The notes: a model not told the origin generated them from the letters alone. Counted from the first letter of the stretch, positions 1 to 9,579 are shown. The stretch: 64,000 nt of DNA from Opacimonas viscosa (GCF_024199005.1 NZ_JANATA010000003.1:1-64000), one strand, 5' to 3'. Numbers and translations: made by a program.

Positions 1-3
1 AGC

Positions 4-54
4 TTTACAGCCGAAGCCCCGTGATCAGACTTGCTCTGTCGCGGGGTAGTTCAC
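4..54 (+). repeat. Dispersed hairpin repeat, copy 1
   Basis: A palindromic element whose left arm CCCCGTGATCAGA (17-29) pairs with TCTGTCGCGGGG (35-46) around a CTTGC loop, with one G-T wobble and one bulged base. It is followed by the tail TAGTTCAC (47-54). The core GCGGGGTAGTTCAC is identical in copies at 2816-2868 and 17316-17367. The preceding GAAG plus hairpin plus TAGTTCAC resembles, from memory, the right end of IS200/IS605 TnpB-type elements; no transposase is visible because the window begins here. Confidence 0.75.
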
Positions 55-180
55 AGGTATTTTGTTGGATTTTTGTTAATAAAATGTGACGTTCAGTAAT
101 TTGTTTTTTTCTTTCTGAACCTTCACGCATTCACCCTATCAAATACATATGCTACATTATGAAAAAACTAGGAGATAATT

Positions 181-831
181 ATGCGTCAACATTTTTTGGC
201 AAACTTACCTGCGAGAAAATCTCATGGCTCATTTAATAGTGCCATAGCTTGCACATTTGATTTGGTATCTATGGCTTCTCGTTTCACTAAATATATCCTC
301 GGTATCACATTATTTACGCTAGTGACGACGGCTTCAGCTTTTGCTGAAAACACACCTGAAGAGAAGCCAAATGTCCAAACTATTACCGTGGATAATGTCT
401 CTGTGGTTTGGGGGGATTATCGAGACTTTACTGATATACGTTCACCTAATAGCTCAACAAAACGCTTTGCAAACCACACATTTAACCGCTTAACGAAATA
501 TTTAGCGAAATTAGCGTCAGATTTACCAGACGGACAACGCTTACAGTTATCAGTCACAAATCTAGATTTAGCTGGCCGAGTTTTACCCTTAAGCTTTGCA
601 GGCTTGGGCAACAACATGAGTGAGCAACGAATAATTAAACGTATCGATATTCCCCGGATGAGTTTTACATATACCCTTGTCGATGCCTCAGGAGCGACCT
701 TGAAGCAAGGAGAAGTCAATTTAAAAGATATGAATTTTATGGAACGTCACAATCCGTTTTTTCGCAGTGAATCATTAAAATATGAGAAAAATATGCTACG
801 AGAGTGGTTTGTTGATTTAAACCACTCTTAG
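181..831 (+). CDS. DUF3016 family exported protein
   Basis: Conserved hypothetical protein of the DUF3016 type. The mature part (about residues 60-215) shows the family pattern: an early V-x-W, a ...YRDFTDI... stretch, LPDGQRLQLSVTNLDLAG, and a C-terminal block about preparing an R/E-rich tail. Function unknown; a signal peptide predicts a periplasmic location. The start is ambiguous. The ATG at 181 has a clear AGGAG at 170-174, but a classical signal peptide (MASRFTKYILG... ending ASAFA) begins only at the in-frame ATG at 271, which has no evident ribosome site. Either the protein has a 30-residue extended n-region or 271 is the true start. It is a single gene, with an unrelated minus-strand gene converging 12 bases after its stop. 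Confidence 0.75.
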   Translation: MRQHFLANLPARKSHGSFNSAIACTFDLVSMASRFTKYILGITLFTLVTTASAFAENTPEEKPNVQTITVDNVSVVWGDYRDFTDIRSPNSSTKRFANHTFNRLTKYLAKLASDLPDGQRLQLSVTNLDLAGRVLPLSFAGLGNNMSEQRIIKRIDIPRMSFTYTLVDASGATLKQGEVNLKDMNFMERHNPFFRSESLKYEKNMLREWFVDLNHS

Positions 832-843
832 GCTATTTCAGAG

Positions 844-2604
844 TTAAGCAAAGACAAAATCATCTACAGCGCAGGCATTGATTGTTGCATGTCCAAACGT
901 CATAGCTGTTTTGTGCTGTTCAGCTCTGGGTAATAAATACGCTAAATAAAACTCACCTGTTTTCTGTTTGCCTTGGGCAAATACTTGATTAGCGGTATTG
1001 GGTAATTTATCTAGCATCGACAGCCACAATATCCCTAGCAAGGTATACGCAACATAGTTGAGATAATCACAAGCTACCGCAGCACAATATTCTGGTGAGT
1101 TTCCTAGTAAGTCATTGGACGTTGCCAGCCAATCAGATAGGAGTACTTCAGCTTGTTCTTGATAACTTGGATCAGTGATAGCCGCCACGATTTTGCTAAA
1201 TTGTGCATGAGTGGTATGCATGAGTGTTCCATTGGAGCGAGTGAGTTTTCGACCGATTAAATCTGCAGCTTGAATGCCATTGGTTCCTTCATATAACTGA
1301 GCAATTCGAGTGTCTCTCACTAATTGTTCCATACCCCATTCACGAATGTAACCATGTCCACCATAAACCTGAATACCATAATTAGAAACTTCGGTAGCCA
1401 TATCAGTAAAAAAGGCCTTACAAACAGGCGTTAAATAGGCAATGACGGCTTCTGCATCTGATTTAGCAGAATCTGTTGCATATTTTTCAACATCCATTTG
1501 CTGAGCATAGAGCATAGCCAATGCTCGAGAGCCTTCGGTGAGTGCACGTTGCATGAGTAACATACGTTTCACGTCAGGTTGGCATAAAATCGGGTCAGCT
1601 TTGCTATCTGGTTGTTGTGGACCTTGTGGTGCACGAGACTGCAAACGTTCTACTGCATAGCTTAGCGCACCTTGATATGATGCTTCTGCTACGCCTAAAC
1701 CTTGTAAACCTACTTGAAAACGCGCATCGTTCATCATGGTAAACATACAAGCCAGACCGGAATTTGGTTCGCCGACCAAATAACCTTTGGCAGCATCATA
1801 ATTCATAACGCATGTAGGCGAACCTTTTAAGCCCATTTTCTTTTCAATGCTACCTACGGTGAGTGAATTCAATTCACCTAAGCTACCATCAGCGTTGACC
1901 ATGACTTTTGGCACCAAAAATAAACTAATTCCTTTTACACCTGGGGGAGCATCAGGCAAGCGGGCAAGTACCATATGAATGATATTATCTGTCCAGTTAT
2001 GGTCTCCAGCCGTAATGAAGATTTTGTTTCCGGTGATGAGATAGGTACCGTCGGCTTGTGGTTCGGCCTTAGTCGCTAACAAACTTAAGTCGGTACCAGC
2101 GTGAGGTTCAGTTAAATTCATTGTACCTGTCCACTCACCAGAGATCAGTTTGGCGAGGTAGGTATCTTTGAGTGTTTGTGAACCGTGTTTATTTAGTGCG
2201 AGCACCGCACTTTCAGTCAACATGGTAGTTAAACGCCAACTTAGATTCGCTGAATTCAGCATTTCATGAACGGGGATCGCCATCGTGTAGGGGAGATCTT
2301 GACCATCATAATCAGGGTTACCGAGCATCGCATTCCAGCCATTGGCAATATATTCATGATATGCTTCGGCAAATCCATCTGGAGTGGTTACTACGCCAGC
2401 ATTGAGTTGGCAACCTTGCTCATCGCCGGTTTGATTCAATGGAGCGACGGCTGTCTCGGCGAATTTGGCTCCTTGTGCCATAATTTCTTGAGCCAATTCA
2501 GAATCCATTCCAGCGACATCTAAAGCAGTGTAATGAGCGTCGATATCTAGCCAATCGTTTAATAGAAATGAAAAATCAGTTAAAGGGGCTGTGTATTGCG
2601 GCAT
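844..2604 (-). CDS. Acyl-CoA dehydrogenase (long, C-terminal-domain type)
   Basis: FAD-dependent acyl-CoA dehydrogenase of 586 residues, oxidising an acyl-CoA to the trans-2-enoyl-CoA in the cytoplasm. Residues about 35-480 hold the three classical ACAD domains; the motif QLYEGTNGIQ places the catalytic base at Glu439. The last 120 residues match the extra C-terminal domain of the long ACAD subfamily that includes DmdC-like (methylmercaptopropionyl-CoA) enzymes, so the substrate cannot be fixed from sequence. The MTEPHAGTDLS-type FAD/substrate loop is present as NLTEPHAGTDLS. The gene stands alone. A sigma70-like promoter (2640-2668) and a FadR-like operator (2617-2633) lie just upstream, which supports a role in fatty-acid degradation. 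Confidence 0.9.
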   Translation of the reverse strand: MPQYTAPLTDFSFLLNDWLDIDAHYTALDVAGMDSELAQEIMAQGAKFAETAVAPLNQTGDEQGCQLNAGVVTTPDGFAEAYHEYIANGWNAMLGNPDYDGQDLPYTMAIPVHEMLNSANLSWRLTTMLTESAVLALNKHGSQTLKDTYLAKLISGEWTGTMNLTEPHAGTDLSLLATKAEPQADGTYLITGNKIFITAGDHNWTDNIIHMVLARLPDAPPGVKGISLFLVPKVMVNADGSLGELNSLTVGSIEKKMGLKGSPTCVMNYDAAKGYLVGEPNSGLACMFTMMNDARFQVGLQGLGVAEASYQGALSYAVERLQSRAPQGPQQPDSKADPILCQPDVKRMLLMQRALTEGSRALAMLYAQQMDVEKYATDSAKSDAEAVIAYLTPVCKAFFTDMATEVSNYGIQVYGGHGYIREWGMEQLVRDTRIAQLYEGTNGIQAADLIGRKLTRSNGTLMHTTHAQFSKIVAAITDPSYQEQAEVLLSDWLATSNDLLGNSPEYCAAVACDYLNYVAYTLLGILWLSMLDKLPNTANQVFAQGKQKTGEFYLAYLLPRAEQHKTAMTFGHATINACAVDDFVFA

Positions 2605-2616
2605 AATAACTCCAAG

Positions 2617-2633
2617 TGGTGGTTTGACCAGTT
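2617..2633 (-). promoter_or_regulatory. Candidate FadR operator upstream of acyl-CoA dehydrogenase
   Basis: On the minus strand the 17-mer reads AACTGGTCAAACCACCA. By eye it matches 12 of the 16 defined positions of the gammaproteobacterial FadR consensus (AACTGGTCnGACCAGTT); the whole left half-site is perfect. It lies 6 bases downstream of the predicted -10 and 13 bases from the ATG, so a bound repressor would cover the transcription start. fadR itself is not in the window. Confidence 0.5.
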
Positions 2634-2639
2634 ATGGGT

Positions 2640-2668
2640 ATTGTATGCTAAATGAACGAATTTTTAAA
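2640..2668 (-). promoter_or_regulatory. Putative sigma70 promoter of acyl-CoA dehydrogenase gene
   Basis: On the minus strand, TTTAAA (2663-2668), a 17-base spacer and TACAAT (2640-2645). The predicted transcription start falls inside the FadR-like site. Confidence 0.45.
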
Positions 2669-2815
2669 TGTAAACAATGCGTTAATTTAGTGATAAATAA
2701 TTATCATTGTATTTCATATGTGTGATTGGGCGCTTAAGTTGAGCCACTTCACTTCTTGTACTTTAAAAAAGTAATAGTGAGAGAGGCAAAGTATTGAGTA
2801 CAAAATTATCAAAAC

Positions 2816-2868
2816 TTAGCTAGAAAATCCCGTGAACGGAACGGTTGTGTCGTCGCGGGGTAGTTCAC
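2816..2868 (+). repeat. Dispersed hairpin repeat, copy 2
   Basis: Second copy of the repeat, in the 453-base space between the divergent acyl-CoA dehydrogenase and RND genes. It begins TTAGCTAGAAAATCCCGTGA and ends TCGCGGGGTAGTTCAC. The left flank TTAGC-(G/T)-AGAAAA is shared with copy 3, so the unit is about 52 bp, longer than the hairpin alone. The rest of this space holds the two divergent promoters and a weak ACTTT/AAAGT hairpin near 2760-2775. Confidence 0.75.
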
Positions 2869-2900
2869 ATATCATCAATACAAGTAATGTGTTACAAAAC

Positions 2901-2930
2901 TTGTCAGTTATCCGAAATTCGAGATGTAAT
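2901..2930 (+). promoter_or_regulatory. Putative sigma70 promoter of RND efflux operon
   Basis: TTGTCA (2901-2906), an 18-base spacer and TGTAAT (2925-2930); each hexamer is one base from consensus. It predicts a 5' leader of about 120 bases before the ATG at 3058. Confidence 0.5.
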
Positions 2931-3057
2931 TAAGATATGGAGCCGTACTTAAGGTATGATCGAAATATAAGATAAAAAATATAAAAATAATAAAAATCCT
3001 GTTGTAAAATCAGGTTTTTCAAACTGACTAAAATATAATTGATTCTGGAAATCCTAC

Positions 3058-4116
3058 ATGACTCGTTTACTGCGTTTCTCACCGCTATGGATAGGCGTTA
3101 TTGCCTTACTTGCTTTTATCATTTACATCAATCTACCCAACGACGGACCATCCCAAAAACGGGGTGGCGGTGCGACCCCGGTAGTCACTGAAATCTTGGC
3201 ACAAAAACCTTTTGCAATTACGATTGAAGCGTTAGGGACAGCCACTGCAAACGAATCCATCAACTTAACCTCACGGGTGGCTGACATAGTCACGGATATT
3301 CGTTTCGAAGATGGTCAAAAAGTCCAAGCGGGAGATGTGTTGTTGACTTTGGACTCTCGCCAACAACAAGCCAGAGTAAATGAAATCACCACTAACTTGG
3401 GTGAAGCGAAACGCCAACTACAGCGGATTAAAAATTTAGCAAAATCAAACTCGGCATCTAAGCAATTATTAGATGAGCAAAAAGCACGCGTAGATGCATT
3501 AACTGCACAACTCGAAGTCGTGCAGGCAAACCTCGCTGAAACACAAATCAAAGCGCCATTTTCAGGAACACTAGGCCAGCGCAACATTAGCCTTGGCGCT
3601 TATGTGAAGGCTGGGGAAGTCATTACTACCTTGGATGATACAGCTACAATCAAATTGGATTTTTCGGTAGCGGAAAGACACCTTCCATCAATTTCTAATG
3701 GCCAACAAGTATTTGCAAAATCCATCGCTTATCCTGACGAAGTATTTACCGGAGAGATTTTCAGCATTGACTCTAGGATCGACCCGGTAACTCGCTCAGT
3801 CGGTGTGCGCACCAAAATTGCTAATGCTGAGGGCAAGATTAAACCTGGTATGCTGCTAACAGTGACGTTACAAAAGCAGGTACTTGACACGCTGGTACTC
3901 GATGAAAAAGCACTGGTGCCCATCGAAGACAAACAATTTGTATTTGTCGTTCAAGAAGACAAAGCGATGCAGACTGAAGTCCAAATTGGTGCTAGAAAGC
4001 CAGGACAAGTCCAAATTTTGTCCGGTATTAGTGCCGGTGCAGAAGTCATTACCCAAGGCACCTTAAGAGTGCGTAACGGTTCTGCAGTAAAGGTCTTAAA
4101 TAGGGCTGGAGAATAA
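3058..4116 (+). CDS. RND efflux periplasmic adaptor (membrane fusion) protein
   Basis: HlyD/AcrA-type adaptor of 352 residues that joins an inner-membrane RND pump to an outer-membrane channel. Residues about 9-27 form an N-terminal membrane anchor; there is no lipobox cysteine, so it is anchored by a helix rather than by lipid. A split biotinyl-lipoyl-like domain (around FEDGQKVQAGDVLLTLD and APFSGTLGQRNISLGAYVKAGE) brackets a short alpha-hairpin, followed by beta-barrel and membrane-proximal domains. The start has a weak GGA at suitable spacing. It sits 2 bases before the permease gene, so the two are an operon. No outer-membrane factor gene follows, so a TolC-type channel encoded elsewhere is inferred. 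Confidence 0.92.
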   Translation: MTRLLRFSPLWIGVIALLAFIIYINLPNDGPSQKRGGGATPVVTEILAQKPFAITIEALGTATANESINLTSRVADIVTDIRFEDGQKVQAGDVLLTLDSRQQQARVNEITTNLGEAKRQLQRIKNLAKSNSASKQLLDEQKARVDALTAQLEVVQANLAETQIKAPFSGTLGQRNISLGAYVKAGEVITTLDDTATIKLDFSVAERHLPSISNGQQVFAKSIAYPDEVFTGEIFSIDSRIDPVTRSVGVRTKIANAEGKIKPGMLLTVTLQKQVLDTLVLDEKALVPIEDKQFVFVVQEDKAMQTEVQIGARKPGQVQILSGISAGAEVITQGTLRVRNGSAVKVLNRAGE

Positions 4117-4118
4117 AC

Positions 4119-7100
4119 ATGTGGTTATCTGATGTTTCTGTGAAGCGTCCAGTTTTTGCTTCAGTCGTAAATTTGATTCTTTTGGTATTTGGTTTAGTCG
4201 CCGTGACGCTGCTCTCCTTACGCGAATACCCTGATATCGATCCTCCTATTGTTTCAGTTAACACGAGTTACCCAGGTGCATCTGCCGCTATTGTAGAAAC
4301 TCGCATCACCCAGTTACTCGAAGAACGCATCAGTGGTATAGAAGGTATCAAAAATATTTCTTCTTCGTCTCGCAATGGTCGTTCGAGTATTTCGATAGAG
4401 TTTAATTTATCTAGAGACATCGATGCTGCTTCTAATGATGTGCGTGAACGTATTTCTCGAGCGTTAAATAATCTTCCTGATCAGGCTTTTCCTCCAGAAG
4501 TTGCTAAGTCAAACTCTGATGAAGATGTCATTGTTTGGTATAACTTACGCAGTACGAATCTATCGGTTATGGAATTGACCGATTATGCCGACCGTTTTGT
4601 GGTGGATCGTTTATCTATTGTTGATGGTGTCGCTCGGGTTCGCTTGGGTGGTGGGCGCAGTTATGCTATGAAAGTATGGTTGGATCGCAATGCCATGGCG
4701 GCTCGAGGGGTTACTGTCGCTGATATTGAACGAGTGATTAGAGCTGAAAATGTTGAGCTGCCGGCGGGTCAAGTTGAGTCCACATCTCGAGATTTTGAAG
4801 TCCGGGTAGCGCGATCATTTTTAACCCCAGAAGACTTTTCTCGTTTAGCAGTTAAATCCAATGCAGATGGTTATATTGTGCGTTTGGCTGAAGTCGCAGA
4901 AGTGGAACTCGCCGCGGAAGATGATGAGACCGATTTCCGAGGTGATGGCGTTAACATGATTGGTTTGGGTATTGTCAAACAGTCTAAAGCGAATACCTTA
5001 GAAGTGGCTAAAGCGGCTAAAGCTGCCATTGCAGAGCTTGCGGAGACATTACCAGATAATATTTTTATTGTCCCAAGCTATGATTCATCAGTCTTTATCG
5101 AACAATCAATCAAAGAAGTATATGAAACCCTAGCGATTGCGATGTTTATGGTGGTACTCGTTATTTATATATTCTTAGGGAATATGCGTGCCACCATTAT
5201 TCCAGCAGTAACTGTACCGGTATCATTGCTAGCAGCATTTATTGTGATGTACATGTTAGGGTTCTCGATTAATTTATTAACTTTGTTAGCTTTGGTACTC
5301 GCTATTGGTCTAGTCGTGGACGATGCTATTGTTGTTTTGGAAAACATTTACCGTCGCATCGAGATGGGCGAGCCACCATTACTTGCGTCCTATCGAGGTA
5401 CTAGAGAAGTCGGTTTTGCAGTGATTGCGACAACATTAGTATTGATTTCGGTATTTGTGCCGCTCGTGTTCTTGGAAGGCAACATAGGTCGCTTGTTTAC
5501 CGAATTTGCGCTGGCTATTGCTGCTGCAGTGGCTTTTTCTAGTTTTACCGCGTTAACGCTATCGCCAATGTTGGCCTCAAAATTACTGAAACGCAGAAGT
5601 CGCAGTAGTGGCTTTGGCGCAATGGTTGAGCGCGCATTCAAATCAATAGAGCAGCGATACGCAAACCGATTAGGGCAAACCATTAAACAACCTTTCATTG
5701 TTGTGCTATTGATTGCGCTGAGTTGTGGTGTGCTATATCAATTAAATACTAAATTACCCCAAGAATTTGTGCCAAAGGAAGACCGTGGTAATTTCTTTAT
5801 TCTGATGCAGTCGCAACAAGGGGCAAGTTATGAGTCAAACGCTGAGAACTTGAAAAAGGTAGAAGACTTATTGCTCCCTTATCTGGAAACTGGTGAAGTC
5901 CGTCGTGTCCTCGTTCGTACACCAGGGTTTGGTGGCTCTGCAGGGATCGCAATTGTCGGTATGGCAGACTGGGAAGACCGGACTCGCTCTACGTTTTCAC
6001 TGATGGGTGAAGTCACCGGTAAACTACAAAGTATTCCCGATGTTCGAGCTTTTGCCATTATGCGCTCATCTATTGGTGGTCGAGGGTTAGGGCGACCAGT
6101 GCAGTTTGTGTTGCAAGGGAATACGTATGAAGAACTCGTAGCATGGCGTGACATTGTTCTGGATAAGGCACGTGAAAACCCTAAGTTGCTCAGGTTAGAT
6201 TCTGATTATAAAGAAACGACACCGCAGTTATTAGTTAATATAGACAAAGAGCGAGCAGCAGATCTAGGGGTATCGATATCGGATATCGGACGTACTCTGG
6301 AGACAATGTTGGGACAACGCAGAGTGTCTCGTTATTTAGATCGTGGGCAAGAATATGATGTGATTATGGAAGGGCGGGAGTCCGACTATATGAGCCCAAG
6401 TAGCATTGATAACATCTTTGTGCGCTCAGCAAGCAGTGGTGAACTCATCCCCATGGATAATTTACTATCGGTTTCTGAACAAGCGACTTCATCGACCCTG
6501 AATCGTTATAACAGGATGCGTGCAATCACTATATCTGCCAATTTAGCAGATGATTATACAGTAGGTGAAGCACTGACTTATTTAGAGAATATTGTCGCCA
6601 CTGAACTTCCAGACGGGGTAAGTATTGATTACAAAGGCCAATCTCAGTTGTATCAAGATTCAGGAAATTCATTCATCTTTATCTTTGCTATGGCACTAGC
6701 GATTACGTATCTAGTATTAGCTGCGCAGTTTGAAAGCTGGATCCATCCTTTGGTGATTATGTTGACGGTTCCTTTAGCGTTAGTTGGGGCCTACATTGGC
6801 TTGTATTTAAATGGCATGTCGTTAAATATTTATAGTCAGATTGGTTTGGTCATGTTGATAGGTCTAGCTGCGAAGAACGGTATTTTGATTGTTGAATTTG
6901 CCAATCAACTACGTGATGCCGGTCAAGAGTTTACAGACGCCTTAATTACCGCAGCGACGCAACGATTAAGGCCCATCGTAATGACGGGCTTTACGACGGT
7001 ATTTACTGCTTTGCCTTTGGTGCTGGCGATCGGACCTGGCTCTGAAAGTCGTGCGGTTATCGGTATGGTCATATTCGGTGGTGTGTTGTTTTCAACCTTT

Positions 7101-7229
7101 TTAACTTTATTCGTGGTACCTACTATTTATTATTATATGGCTCGTAATACGACTTCTCCAGAAGCATTAACCCAAGCTTTAGAGAAGCAAGATGCTGATA
7201 TTCCGTATAAAAAGGGGGATGGGGTATAA
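4119..7229 (+). CDS. RND family efflux permease
   Basis: Inner-membrane proton-driven pump of the AcrB/MexB superfamily (1036 residues, normal length). The twelve-helix, two-porter-loop plan is visible: one transmembrane helix at about residues 13-33, a cluster at about 335-560, and the repeated cluster near the C-terminus. The proton-relay pair is Asp401-Asp402 in GLVVDDAIVVLENIYRR and the matching lysine is Lys919 in LAAKNGILIVEFA, so it should be active. It belongs to the hydrophobe/amphiphile (HAE1) branch rather than the metal-export branch, but the substrate cannot be told. Translation is probably coupled to the adaptor gene, 2 bases upstream. A bidirectional terminator follows at 7325-7349. 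Confidence 0.93.
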   Translation: MWLSDVSVKRPVFASVVNLILLVFGLVAVTLLSLREYPDIDPPIVSVNTSYPGASAAIVETRITQLLEERISGIEGIKNISSSSRNGRSSISIEFNLSRDIDAASNDVRERISRALNNLPDQAFPPEVAKSNSDEDVIVWYNLRSTNLSVMELTDYADRFVVDRLSIVDGVARVRLGGGRSYAMKVWLDRNAMAARGVTVADIERVIRAENVELPAGQVESTSRDFEVRVARSFLTPEDFSRLAVKSNADGYIVRLAEVAEVELAAEDDETDFRGDGVNMIGLGIVKQSKANTLEVAKAAKAAIAELAETLPDNIFIVPSYDSSVFIEQSIKEVYETLAIAMFMVVLVIYIFLGNMRATIIPAVTVPVSLLAAFIVMYMLGFSINLLTLLALVLAIGLVVDDAIVVLENIYRRIEMGEPPLLASYRGTREVGFAVIATTLVLISVFVPLVFLEGNIGRLFTEFALAIAAAVAFSSFTALTLSPMLASKLLKRRSRSSGFGAMVERAFKSIEQRYANRLGQTIKQPFIVVLLIALSCGVLYQLNTKLPQEFVPKEDRGNFFILMQSQQGASYESNAENLKKVEDLLLPYLETGEVRRVLVRTPGFGGSAGIAIVGMADWEDRTRSTFSLMGEVTGKLQSIPDVRAFAIMRSSIGGRGLGRPVQFVLQGNTYEELVAWRDIVLDKARENPKLLRLDSDYKETTPQLLVNIDKERAADLGVSISDIGRTLETMLGQRRVSRYLDRGQEYDVIMEGRESDYMSPSSIDNIFVRSASSGELIPMDNLLSVSEQATSSTLNRYNRMRAITISANLADDYTVGEALTYLENIVATELPDGVSIDYKGQSQLYQDSGNSFIFIFAMALAITYLVLAAQFESWIHPLVIMLTVPLALVGAYIGLYLNGMSLNIYSQIGLVMLIGLAAKNGILIVEFANQLRDAGQEFTDALITAATQRLRPIVMTGFTTVFTALPLVLAIGPGSESRAVIGMVIFGGVLFSTFLTLFVVPTIYYYMARNTTSPEALTQALEKQDADIPYKKGDGV

Positions 7230-7324
7230 GTCAGCAATAGTCAAAGTACTGCGTTTTATGCTTTGACTACTCCCCCCTCATTCGTCTTTGACATTGCTGT
7301 AACAATTAATTTAAATAGATAAAA

Positions 7325-7349
7325 AAAGCCCTTCATTATGAAGGGCTTT
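7325..7349. terminator. Bidirectional terminator between RND operon and rpoD
   Basis: Perfect 10-bp stem AAAGCCCTTC / GAAGGGCTTT with loop ATTAT. A T-rich run follows on the plus strand (GTATTTTT) and a run of A at 7321-7327 gives U's on the minus strand, so it can stop both the efflux operon and rpoD. Confidence 0.85.
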
Positions 7350-7402
7350 GTATTTTTCTGAATGCTCGATACATCAAGTACCAAGTAATAATTTGTGTCG
7401 GT

Positions 7403-9229
7403 TTACTCGTCTAAGAAACTACGCAGTTGTTCAGAACGACTTGGGTGACGTAGTTTACGTAAAGCTTTAGCTTCAATCTGACGAATACGCTCACGAGTGA
7501 CATCAAACTGTTTACCAACTTCTTCCAAAGTATGGTCAGTATTCATATCAATGCCGAAACGCATTCTCAAGACTTTAGCTTCACGTGCTGTCAAACCAGA
7601 TAATACATCTTGGGTAGCATCTTTCAAACTACCACCAGTAGCAGAGTCTAGAGGCTGAATAATCGTATTATCTTCGATGAAGTCACCTAAGTGTGAATCT
7701 TCATCATCACCAATTGGTGTCTCCATTGAGATAGGCTCTTTAGCGATTTTCAGCACCTTACGGATCTTGTCTTCAGGCATTTGCATGCGTTCTGATAATT
7801 CTTCCGGTGATGGTTCACGCCCCATTTCTTGAAGCATTTGACGAGAAATCCGATTTAACTTATTGATGGTCTCAATCATATGCACTGGGATACGAATGGT
7901 TCTGGCTTGGTCAGCGATAGAGCGAGTAATCGCCTGACGTATCCACCATGTTGCATAAGTAGAGAACTTATAACCACGGCGGTATTCAAATTTGTCAACT
8001 GCTTTCATCAAACCAATGTTACCTTCTTGGATAAGATCCAAGAATTGTAAACCGCGGTTGGTGTATTTTTTCGCGATAGAGATTACTAGACGAAGATTTG
8101 CTTCGACCATTTCTTTTTTGGCACGTCTCGCCTTAGCTTCACCGATAGACATACGACGGTTAATATCTTTGATATCGACAATGTCTAAACCCGTTTCATT
8201 TTCTACCGCAACCATTTTACTGATACTGCGTTCAATATCTTCCGTAAATGTCTCTAACACTGGTACATAAGGTTTCGTTGAGTTAAGGATCTTGTGAAAC
8301 CATTCTGAAGACGTTTCGTTACCAGCAAATGCTTTGATAAAGTCTTTTTTGGGCATTTTGGCTTGGATAACACAGTGTTTCATAATCAAACGTTCTTGAA
8401 TACGAATACGGTCCATCATACCGCGCATATTTTTAACCATACGGTCAAATTGCTTTGGTACTAAGCGAAATTCTTTGAATAATTCAGAAAGCGCTGCAAT
8501 TTGTCTTTTGGCAGCAGCACTTGAACGACCTTTAGCTTCAATAAGATCGCGTGTTTTTGCATACTGACTACGCAAGGCTTCGAATTTTTCACGAGCGAGC
8601 TCTGGATCGACACCAGTATCTTCTTCTTCCTCGTCACCTTCAGAGTCATCGTCTTCCTCATCGAGCTCTTCTTCGGAAAGTTCAGAACCAATATGAGTAG
8701 CAGTAGGTGCAATATCATCTGTTTCGTTCGGGTCAACAAAACCAATAATGATATCGGATAAGCGAATTTCTTCTGCTTCGAATAAGTCCCATTGGTCAAG
8801 TAAATAAGTAATAGCTTCTGGGTATTCGGCTACAGAACCTTGAACTTGGTTGATACCGTCTTCAATACGCTTGGCAATTTCGATTTCGCCTTCACGGGTC
8901 AAGAGTTCAACGGTCCCCATCTCGCGCATGTACATGCGAACAGGATCGGTTGTGCGACCAATTTCACTTTCAACAGTTGCTAATGCTTGAGCGGCAGCTT
9001 CCGCAACTTCCTCATCAGTCGTTGTTTCGGCCATCAGAAGTTCATCAGAGTCAGGGGCGGATTCAAATACTTGAATACCCATGTCATTAATCATTCGGAT
9101 GATGTCTTCAATTTGGTCTGAATCTACGATGTCATCAGGAAGATGGTCGTTGACTTCAGCAAAGGTTAAGTAACCTTGTTCTTTACCTTTGGCAATCAGG
9201 AGTTTAATCTGAGACTGCTTACTTTGCAT
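7403..9229 (-). CDS. rpoD: RNA polymerase primary sigma factor RpoD (sigma70)
   Basis: Housekeeping sigma factor that directs RNA polymerase to -10/-35 promoters. The chosen start (ATG at 9229, [15 protein letters not shown]) gives 608 residues and matches the family N-terminus; an upstream in-frame GTG at 9241 would add MYIF and sits directly after GAGAAG, so it cannot be excluded. Region 1.1 is at residues 1-80, followed by a very acidic segment around 185-212 ([19 protein letters not shown]), the non-conserved region, region 2 ([31 protein letters not shown]), region 3 and the region 4 helix-turn-helix ([20 protein letters not shown]). Third gene downstream of rpsU, but with its own promoter at 9351-9379. 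Confidence 0.97.
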   Translation of the reverse strand: MQSKQSQIKLLIAKGKEQGYLTFAEVNDHLPDDIVDSDQIEDIIRMINDMGIQVFESAPDSDELLMAETTTDEEVAEAAAQALATVESEIGRTTDPVRMYMREMGTVELLTREGEIEIAKRIEDGINQVQGSVAEYPEAITYLLDQWDLFEAEEIRLSDIIIGFVDPNETDDIAPTATHIGSELSEEELDEEDDDSEGDEEEEDTGVDPELAREKFEALRSQYAKTRDLIEAKGRSSAAAKRQIAALSELFKEFRLVPKQFDRMVKNMRGMMDRIRIQERLIMKHCVIQAKMPKKDFIKAFAGNETSSEWFHKILNSTKPYVPVLETFTEDIERSISKMVAVENETGLDIVDIKDINRRMSIGEAKARRAKKEMVEANLRLVISIAKKYTNRGLQFLDLIQEGNIGLMKAVDKFEYRRGYKFSTYATWWIRQAITRSIADQARTIRIPVHMIETINKLNRISRQMLQEMGREPSPEELSERMQMPEDKIRKVLKIAKEPISMETPIGDDEDSHLGDFIEDNTIIQPLDSATGGSLKDATQDVLSGLTAREAKVLRMRFGIDMNTDHTLEEVGKQFDVTRERIRQIEAKALRKLRHPSRSEQLRSFLDE

Positions 9230-9350
9230 AAATATATACACTTCTCATGCAAATCAATGTACTGCTTTTTCTACTAGCATCCTGCTTTGAGAACATTGAC
9301 TCGTTGAAATTAGAAACGATACTCTTCACTGAGACGTTATCGGATAGCGA

Positions 9351-9379
9351 ATTATAGCTAAAAACCATAAAAATGGCTA
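9351..9379 (-). promoter_or_regulatory. Putative rpoD promoter in the dnaG-rpoD gap
   Basis: On the minus strand, TAGCCA (9374-9379), 17 bases, TATAAT (9351-9356). The 350-base space between dnaG and rpoD (9230-9579) holds this site and otherwise no gene. A heat-shock promoter is known for rpoD in E. coli at this place; I see only a poor sigma32-like candidate near 9510-9560 and do not call it. Confidence 0.55.
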
Positions 9380-9579
9380 GTTAGTGATGATTTTTTTCGC
9401 ATATTTAATCGGTATTTTTACAACCGGATGTGATAACTATCGACCCAAATTGGTAAAAGTCAAATCAAATTGCAAATTTAGATGCTGTCTAACGAATTTT
9501 TACCCAATGAAAATAAGGCCCTTGGGGGATATAACTTGTTACCAAAGATCCAAAAACTAAACGTTGTTGACTGGAGTTT

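Noticed and set aside
4-54. Classical REP element with RAYT-type GTAG head
   Set aside because: The GTAG lies 3' of the stem on the strand shown, not 5' of it as in RAYT-associated REPs, so the TnpB-end idea fits better, though a non-RAYT repeat remains possible.
159-236. 25-codon ORF starting MKKLGDNYASTFFG that overlaps the DUF3016 start in another frame
   Set aside because: No ribosome site of its own and no support beyond being open; the AGGAG inside it serves ATG 181.
2749-2779. Hairpin ACTTT/AAAGT with outer CACT/AGTG before the RND operon
   Set aside because: Short AT-rich arms with unequal internal loops; no T-run and no repeat elsewhere.
9510-9570. Sigma32 promoter for rpoD
   Set aside because: Only a poor match to the -35 and -10 consensus; not strong enough to report.
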